Origin: Pelagihabitans sp963760375
GTDB taxonomy: Bacteria; Bacteroidota; Bacteroidia; Flavobacteriales; Flavobacteriaceae
Direction: 5' to 3'
DNA length: 64,000 nt
Assembly: GCA_963760375.1 (NCBI GenBank)
Contig: CAVXCS010000002.1
Coordinates: 62,001-126,000, forward strand
Part shown: one piece after another, positions 59,591 through 64,000 of the stretch
How the letters are laid out: each line of letters begins with the position of its first letter
Position numbering within the stretch: position 1 is the stretch's first letter
Program-made: the position numbers and the translations under genes
Notes under the pieces: model-generated
Told to the model about the DNA's origin: nothing
What the model saw: the letters and a program-made list of their open reading frames with translations, nothing else
Databases searched by the model: none

Positions 59591-61294
59591 ATGGACGGAA
59601 CACAGTGGATTCTTTTTATTTTGATCGTACAGTTGGTACACTTTTTAGGTACCTGGAAACTGTACGTTAAAGCAGGCAGAAAGTCGTGGGAAGCTGCCAT
59701 TCCGATCTACAATGCAATTGTTTTGATGAAAATCATCAATAGGCCAAAATGGTGGGTCTTTTTGCTCTTTATTCCAATCATTAACCTTCTCATGTTTCCC
59801 GTGATATGGGTGGAGACCATTCGCAGCTATGGTAGGAACAGCCTGCTTGAGAGCTGGTTGGTGGTCCTCACCCTGGGCTTTTATATTTATTATGTAAACT
59901 ATTCCTTAGACGTGACCTATATCGAGAACAGGGGCCTACATCCGAAAACGGCCTTGGGGGAATGGGTGAGTTCGATCGTTTTTGCCGTGGTCGCCGCGAC
60001 CTTGGTGCATACCTATTTTATTCAACCCTATGTGATTCCTACCGGTTCTTTGGAACGTACTCTAAGAATAGGCGACCTGCTGTTCGTCAGCAAATTCCAT
60101 TATGGGGCACGCACCCCCATGACCACCGTAGCGGCCCCCATGGTGCATGATACGCTTCCAGGACTAGGGATCAAATCGTATCTGAACAAACCACAACTCC
60201 CGTATTTCAGGCTTCCGGGATTCACCAAGGTGAAGCGGAACGACATTGTGGTGTTCAGTTGGCCGGCCGATACCGTATATCAATTTTTCAAAAAGGACAA
60301 AGGGGTCATCAAACCCATCGATAAAAAATCGAACTATGTGAAGCGATGTGTCGGTACACCTGGAGATTCTTTGGAAGTCATTGACGGTTATGTCTATATC
60401 GATGGCAAAAAATTGGTGTTGCCCGAACGGGCCAAACCGCAATATGACTATACCATTTATGGCAATAATGGGGTTTCCTCAAGATTGTTTCAGGACATAG
60501 GAATCATCGATTTTCAAAGGAAGTTCATTTCCCCGCCCCTGAATCAAGCACAGGTTGACGCCCTTGGCAAGTACATTATCGGATTCAACAGAAGGGCCGA
60601 TGGGCAATTGGAACTGTATACCAAGGAAAACGGGATACCGGTTGACCTCATCAGGAAGTTAAACCTCCCCTTGAAGGAGGAAACGGCCAGGGCAAGGGAA
60701 GCGGCCTTGACCGATGAAATGGTGGCCGAACTGGAGAAAGATCCCTCCATTGACTCGGTCAAACGGGTGATTACCCCTAAAGGACAACGCGGCATCAACC
60801 TCTTTCCCCAAAGTCCGGATTACGATTGGAACTATGACCAAATGGGACCCATTTACATTCCTGAAAAAGGCAAAACCGTAGCCCTGAACCTCAAGGTACT
60901 CCCGCTTTATAAAAAAATCATACGCGAATATGAAGGCAACCAACTGGAAGTTTCGGGCAACCAGATCCTGATCAACGGCAAGGTGGCCGACTCCTATACT
61001 TTTAAACAAGATTATTACTGGATGATGGGCGATAATCGGGATCATTCGGAAGACAGCCGTGCCTGGGGCTATGTGCCTGAAAACCATATTGTTGGCACCC
61101 CCATTTTTATCTGGTTGAGTTTTGACAACTTCAATGACGGGATTACCCATTGGAAGCCCCGATGGGACCGTATTTTTACCACGGTGCACGGTGATGGCCA
61201 GCCGAGGTCGTATTTCAAATATTTCCTGATCGCTTTGGCCGCATATTTTGTGGGCAGTTATTTTTGGGGTAGAAGAAAAAAAGATAAAAAATAG
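59591..61294 (+). CDS. lepB: Signal peptidase I, long Bacteroidota form
   Basis: The protein has 567 residues, about twice the E. coli catalytic core. The N-terminal 120 residues are a membrane region (DUF5684-like; FLLFIPIINLLMFPVIWV). The catalytic domain starts at VIPTGSLERTLRIGDLL with the nucleophile Ser, continues SNYVKRCVGTPGDSLEV with the general-base Lys, and ends YWMMGDNRDHSEDSRAWGYVP. An insert of about 200 residues lies between the Lys and the last box. A C-terminal membrane helix (YFLIALAAYFVGSYFWG) closes it. It cleaves signal peptides of exported proteins. Confidence 0.93.
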   Translation: MDGTQWILFILIVQLVHFLGTWKLYVKAGRKSWEAAIPIYNAIVLMKIINRPKWWVFLLFIPIINLLMFPVIWVETIRSYGRNSLLESWLVVLTLGFYIYYVNYSLDVTYIENRGLHPKTALGEWVSSIVFAVVAATLVHTYFIQPYVIPTGSLERTLRIGDLLFVSKFHYGARTPMTTVAAPMVHDTLPGLGIKSYLNKPQLPYFRLPGFTKVKRNDIVVFSWPADTVYQFFKKDKGVIKPIDKKSNYVKRCVGTPGDSLEVIDGYVYIDGKKLVLPERAKPQYDYTIYGNNGVSSRLFQDIGIIDFQRKFISPPLNQAQVDALGKYIIGFNRRADGQLELYTKENGIPVDLIRKLNLPLKEETARAREAALTDEMVAELEKDPSIDSVKRVITPKGQRGINLFPQSPDYDWNYDQMGPIYIPEKGKTVALNLKVLPLYKKIIREYEGNQLEVSGNQILINGKVADSYTFKQDYYWMMGDNRDHSEDSRAWGYVPENHIVGTPIFIWLSFDNFNDGITHWKPRWDRIFTTVHGDGQPRSYFKYFLIALAAYFVGSYFWGRRKKDKK

Positions 61295-61422
61295 CCGGCT
61301 CCCATAAATTGCCAATTAATTAATTGATTCCTACCTTCCATGTCATCGGTTATGGATTGAGAAGGGCTGGACTTTTTGGAAAACAAAAACATTGTTATTC
61401 AGACTTTAAGCAAGCAAAAACA

Positions 61423-62055
61423 TTGAAACTGCTCCTGCATCCCACCTATTTCCCCGACATTGCCTCTTTTGCTGCGATGCAACAGCAAGAAGTGGTTTGG
61501 GAGGTGGAAGACAACTACCAGAAGCAAACCTATCGCAATCGTTGTTATATCTGCAATGACCAAGGCCGGCAGCTGCTCAGCGTACCGATCGAACATGTCG
61601 GTGGCCAACAGGGACGGCAGAAATATAAAGAGGTACGGTTAGATTATTCATATCATTGGCAACGCCTGCATTGGAGAACCCTTCAAACGGCATACCGCAC
61701 CTCCCCTTTTTTTGAGTTTTACGAGGATGAATTGGCCCCTTTGTTTGAAAAACGCCATACATATTTACTCGATTTCAATTTATCGGCCATAGCGGTGCTC
61801 TGCGGATGCCTGCAAACAGAAATGCCAAAGGAAAGAACCGCCCTATACGAAAAAAGGCCCCAGAACATCTTGGATGGCAGGCCGTTGGTCAGCGCGAAGG
61901 CCCAAATCGACTTTCATCCGCAAGACTATGTCCAGGTTTTTGGTGACCGTCATGGTTTTGAGGGAAATCTGAGTATATTGGACCTGATGTTCAATGAAGG
62001 AACCAATACGGTGAATTATTTAAAATCGCAAACCCTGTCATTTCTTCATGCTTAG
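61423..62055 (+). CDS. WbqC-like family protein
   Basis: The protein is about 210 residues. Family features are KLLLHPTYFPDIASFAAM at the start, NRCYICNDQGRQLLSVPIEHVGG, then KYKEVRLDYSYHWQRLHWRTLQTAYRTSPFFEFYEDELAPLF and LSILDLMFNEG near the end. WbqC-like proteins are linked to surface-polysaccharide or other gene clusters without a firm activity. The open frame extends to 61324, but homologous proteins start at the KLLLHPTYFP segment, so the TTG at 61423 is preferred. The stop overlaps the DUF6122 gene by 8 bases. Confidence 0.82.
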   Translation: MKLLLHPTYFPDIASFAAMQQQEVVWEVEDNYQKQTYRNRCYICNDQGRQLLSVPIEHVGGQQGRQKYKEVRLDYSYHWQRLHWRTLQTAYRTSPFFEFYEDELAPLFEKRHTYLLDFNLSAIAVLCGCLQTEMPKERTALYEKRPQNILDGRPLVSAKAQIDFHPQDYVQVFGDRHGFEGNLSILDLMFNEGTNTVNYLKSQTLSFLHA

Positions 62056-62371
62056 GTTCATCATTCATTATGGAATCCATTTTTTGGTCCCCTTGCTGAT
62101 CGTCTGGGGCTTCTATAAGGGATATCGGTTACAGGCGCTTTTGATTCTTTGGGCCGGTATTTTGATCGATCTCGATCATTTATGGGCCGTGCCGATATTC
62201 GATCCAAACCGTTGCAGTATCGATTTCCATCCACTGCACACGTACTGGGCCATCGGTGTTTACCTTTTATTGTTGCTCCCAAAAATGACGAGAATAATTG
62301 GATTGGCGCTATTGCTGCATATTTTCGCCGATCAGGTCGATTGTTGGCTAGTGCTCTTTCAATCGAAATGA
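62048..62371 (+). CDS. DUF6122 family small membrane protein
   Basis: This 107-residue protein has three or four hydrophobic helices. It begins LRFIIHYGIHFLVPLLIVWGFY and includes AGILIDLDHLWAVPIFDPNRC and FHPLHTYWAIGVY, a His/Asp pattern reminiscent of metal-dependent membrane hydrolases of the YdjM kind. Function is unknown. It overlaps wbqC by 8 bases at its start and the convergent endonuclease/phosphatase-family gene by 24 bases at its end. Confidence 0.83.
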   Translation: MLRFIIHYGIHFLVPLLIVWGFYKGYRLQALLILWAGILIDLDHLWAVPIFDPNRCSIDFHPLHTYWAIGVYLLLLLPKMTRIIGLALLLHIFADQVDCWLVLFQSK

Positions 62372-63376
62372 GGCCATCACCGGAAAGTGATCGGAAAAAC
62401 GAACATCGTAGTTTTTGTGGCCCGTGACTTCGAATTGAGGATCGGCCATGATATAATCGATTCTGAAAGGTAAGCGCAAGCTTTGATAAGTACGCCCAAA
62501 ACCGCTCCCCTTTTCCATATAGGAATCATACATGTCACCTTTGATCAATTTGTACACATAAGAAAACTGTGTATTGTTGAAGTCCCCGCATACAATGGTC
62601 TTATAAGGAACCGAATTCCTGTGTTTTAGGAACAATCGGGCCTCCTCTGCCTGTTTTTTAATAGAATGGCTCAAACGCAGGAACAAACGCCCTGATACAT
62701 CATTGGGAATTCTCCTTATTTGAGGGTGGAAACTGAACGATTCCAAATGAAGGTTATAAATCCTGATGGTATCTTTTTTATATTGAATATCGACAAAAGC
62801 CCCATTATTTTCCGTGCCCGGCCAATCGAGAGTGCCTTCATTGATGATCGGATACTTCGAAAAAATCCCCAACAAGGCACGCTTCCCCTTATGGATGTAA
62901 TTCAGATGTCGGTATGGATATTCCTTAAATTTATCCCGTTTCCGATAATCCACTTCCTGGAAACATAGGATATCGGGATCCTGATCGGCAACAAAATTCA
63001 ATACATTCTCGAACTGATTTTCCCGCTCTCCCCCGTTACTCCACCAGAAATCACTCACATTAAAACTCATCACTTTTAGGCCTTCGGGCTTCAATACATC
63101 ATCCGATGGTTTCAGTTTTACGAACGAACCCAAGCTGAGATAAGCGATAACGAGCAATAATGTGGAGACAAAGGCCATTCGGTTCCGTACTAAAACCCAA
63201 TACAAAACGAAGCAAAGGTTGGCATAAACCAAAAGGGGAACCACTATGCCCAACAGCCCAAAATAAGGGAAAATGTCTGCCGGAATATAGGTTGCCAAAC
63301 AAGCCAATAACAATAAGGTTGCTAAGGCCCAATTCACCGCGTACACGATTTTATTGAATATCGATGGTCGTTTCAC
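62348..63376 (-). CDS. Endonuclease/exonuclease/phosphatase family membrane protein
   Basis: The protein is about 342 residues. Three hydrophobic helices lie in the first 100 residues (ALATLLLLACLATYIPA, LLGIVVPLLVYANLCFVLYWVL, FVSTLLLVIAYLSLG). The catalytic domain follows with VMSFNVSDF, ILCFQEVD, a central YNLHLES, TIVCGDFNNTQFS and the C-terminal RIDYIMADP and SDHFPVMASF, which contain the metal-binding and catalytic residues of the superfamily. Substrate is unknown. The open frame goes back to 63439, overlapping the rhomboid gene; the GTG at 63376, 4 bases after the rhomboid stop, is preferred. Confidence 0.87.
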   Translation of the reverse strand: MKRPSIFNKIVYAVNWALATLLLLACLATYIPADIFPYFGLLGIVVPLLVYANLCFVLYWVLVRNRMAFVSTLLLVIAYLSLGSFVKLKPSDDVLKPEGLKVMSFNVSDFWWSNGGERENQFENVLNFVADQDPDILCFQEVDYRKRDKFKEYPYRHLNYIHKGKRALLGIFSKYPIINEGTLDWPGTENNGAFVDIQYKKDTIRIYNLHLESFSFHPQIRRIPNDVSGRLFLRLSHSIKKQAEEARLFLKHRNSVPYKTIVCGDFNNTQFSYVYKLIKGDMYDSYMEKGSGFGRTYQSLRLPFRIDYIMADPQFEVTGHKNYDVRFSDHFPVMASFRLKEH

Positions 63377-63380
63377 GATG

Positions 63381-64000
63381 CTAGTCTTCCTTACCTGCCT
63401 TGAATAAAAAATCCTTTTCGGTCTTTGATAGGCTCTCATAACCCGACTTGCTGATCTTATCCAAGATGGCGTCGATTTTTCTCTGGTGCAGCTCTTTGTC
63501 GTAATTCACCGATGAGGCAACTGTAGTCTTTTGTTTCCTGTATACCGTTTTCAGGGGCGCTTTTTTTTCTTTGGCCTTAAAAAGGCCGGAAATTCCATCG
63601 AGCATTTTAGAAAAACCCTCCCCTATATCATGCCCTTTGAGCAACTGCCTTCCGTAAAGATACCCCAAAGCGGCCCCTCCCAAATGTGCCAGGTGTCCAC
63701 CTGCATTGGTACCATACGGGATTTGAATCAGATCGATCAATACCACCACCAAGCCGAGTTGCCAAAGTTTTACATTAAAAAAGATGACCCTTACCTCTTG
63801 GTTGGGTATATAGGCACAAACAAAGATCAACACCGAGGTGACCCCGGCCGAAGCACCGATCAGGGTAGAATTGACCCCCATAAAGGCGGGAAAAATATTG
63901 TAACTCAACATAAAAAGCAGCCCCCCAAAAATGACCCCGAGAAAATATACGTTCACAAATCTTCTGGATCCAAAAATGTTAAGGAAGATCCGTGCTGTGA
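63381..64000 (-). CDS. Rhomboid family intramembrane serine protease, 5' partial
   Basis: The frame is open to the window edge, reading NIFGSRRFVNVYFLGVIFGG before the GTG at 63956, so the start lies outside. Visible features are the active-site serine in STLIGASAGVTSVL and the catalytic histidine helix GGHLAHLGGAALGYLYG. After the last membrane helix comes a basic cytoplasmic tail of about 85 residues ending in KTEKDFLFKAGKED. Rhomboids cut membrane proteins within the bilayer; the target here is unknown. It precedes the endonuclease/phosphatase-family gene by 4 bases. Confidence 0.9.
   Translation of the reverse strand, partial: TARIFLNIFGSRRFVNVYFLGVIFGGLLFMLSYNIFPAFMGVNSTLIGASAGVTSVLIFVCAYIPNQEVRVIFFNVKLWQLGLVVVLIDLIQIPYGTNAGGHLAHLGGAALGYLYGRQLLKGHDIGEGFSKMLDGISGLFKAKEKKAPLKTVYRKQKTTVASSVNYDKELHQRKIDAILDKISKSGYESLSKTEKDFLFKAGKED

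Noticed and set aside
1..64000. tRNA, rRNA, CRISPR arrays, insertion sequences or prophage
   Set aside because: No spaced repeat series, transposase, integrase or phage gene, and no recognisable tRNA or rRNA sequence was found by reading.

Overview
The window looks like chromosomal DNA of a Bacteroidota bacterium, most likely a marine member of the Flavobacteriaceae. The evidence is a SusC/SusD pair with a sulfatase, a giant surface protein ending in a type IX secretion (T9SS, type B) sorting domain, a two-domain NagB, the long form of signal peptidase I, several families typical of the phylum (DUF5683, DUF6122, DUF4159, DUF4212), and promoter -7 boxes of the TAnnTTTG type.

Layout. 1-12.0 kb: envelope and central metabolism, with LptD (cut by the window edge), RidA, a pfkA-gap-GlcNAc kinase cluster, TamB and divergent tsaD. 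12.1-17.0 kb: small housekeeping genes (methyltransferases, TfoX-like, RsmE, DUF4159, AI-2E transporter). 17.0-30.1 kb: a polysaccharide utilisation locus (SusC, SusD, FG-GAP/UnbV protein; on the other strand a glycoamylase-family hydrolase, an esterase and a sulfatase). 30.3-38.9 kb: a SprB-like adhesin of about 2,840 residues. 39.0-40.6 kb: PQQ-type sugar dehydrogenase and cytochrome c. 40.6-49.8 kb: a peptidoglycan recycling locus. 49.9-53.8 kb: acetate uptake and activation. 53.8-64 kb: Bcr/CflA efflux, udk, an FtsB-like gene, parAB, DUF5683, dapB, lepB, WbqC, DUF6122, and on the minus strand a rhomboid (cut by the window edge) with an endonuclease/phosphatase-family protein.

The most coherent system is the peptidoglycan recycling locus. 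A DeoR-type regulator and MurQ face a NagB fused to a PIG-L deacetylase domain, followed by a DigH-like glycan hydrolase, AmpG, NagZ and AnmK with overlapping ends. With the GlcNAc kinase and PfkA near 3-6 kb, this could carry cell-wall sugars to glycolysis. A set of evenly spaced TGCA repeats in the divergent promoter is a candidate operator, and a hairpin with a T-rich tail lies between nagB and the rest of the operon.

A second notable feature concerns sequence integrity. About 16 single-base frame breaks can be traced. Fourteen lie between 17.69 and 28.37 kb, in SusC, SusD, the UnbV protein, the sulfatase and the esterase; one is in TamB and one in the adhesin. The reading frames are otherwise intact, and most breaks are +1. 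They may be sequencing errors or recent decay of this locus; the sequence alone cannot decide. I see no rRNA, tRNA, CRISPR array, insertion sequence or prophage.
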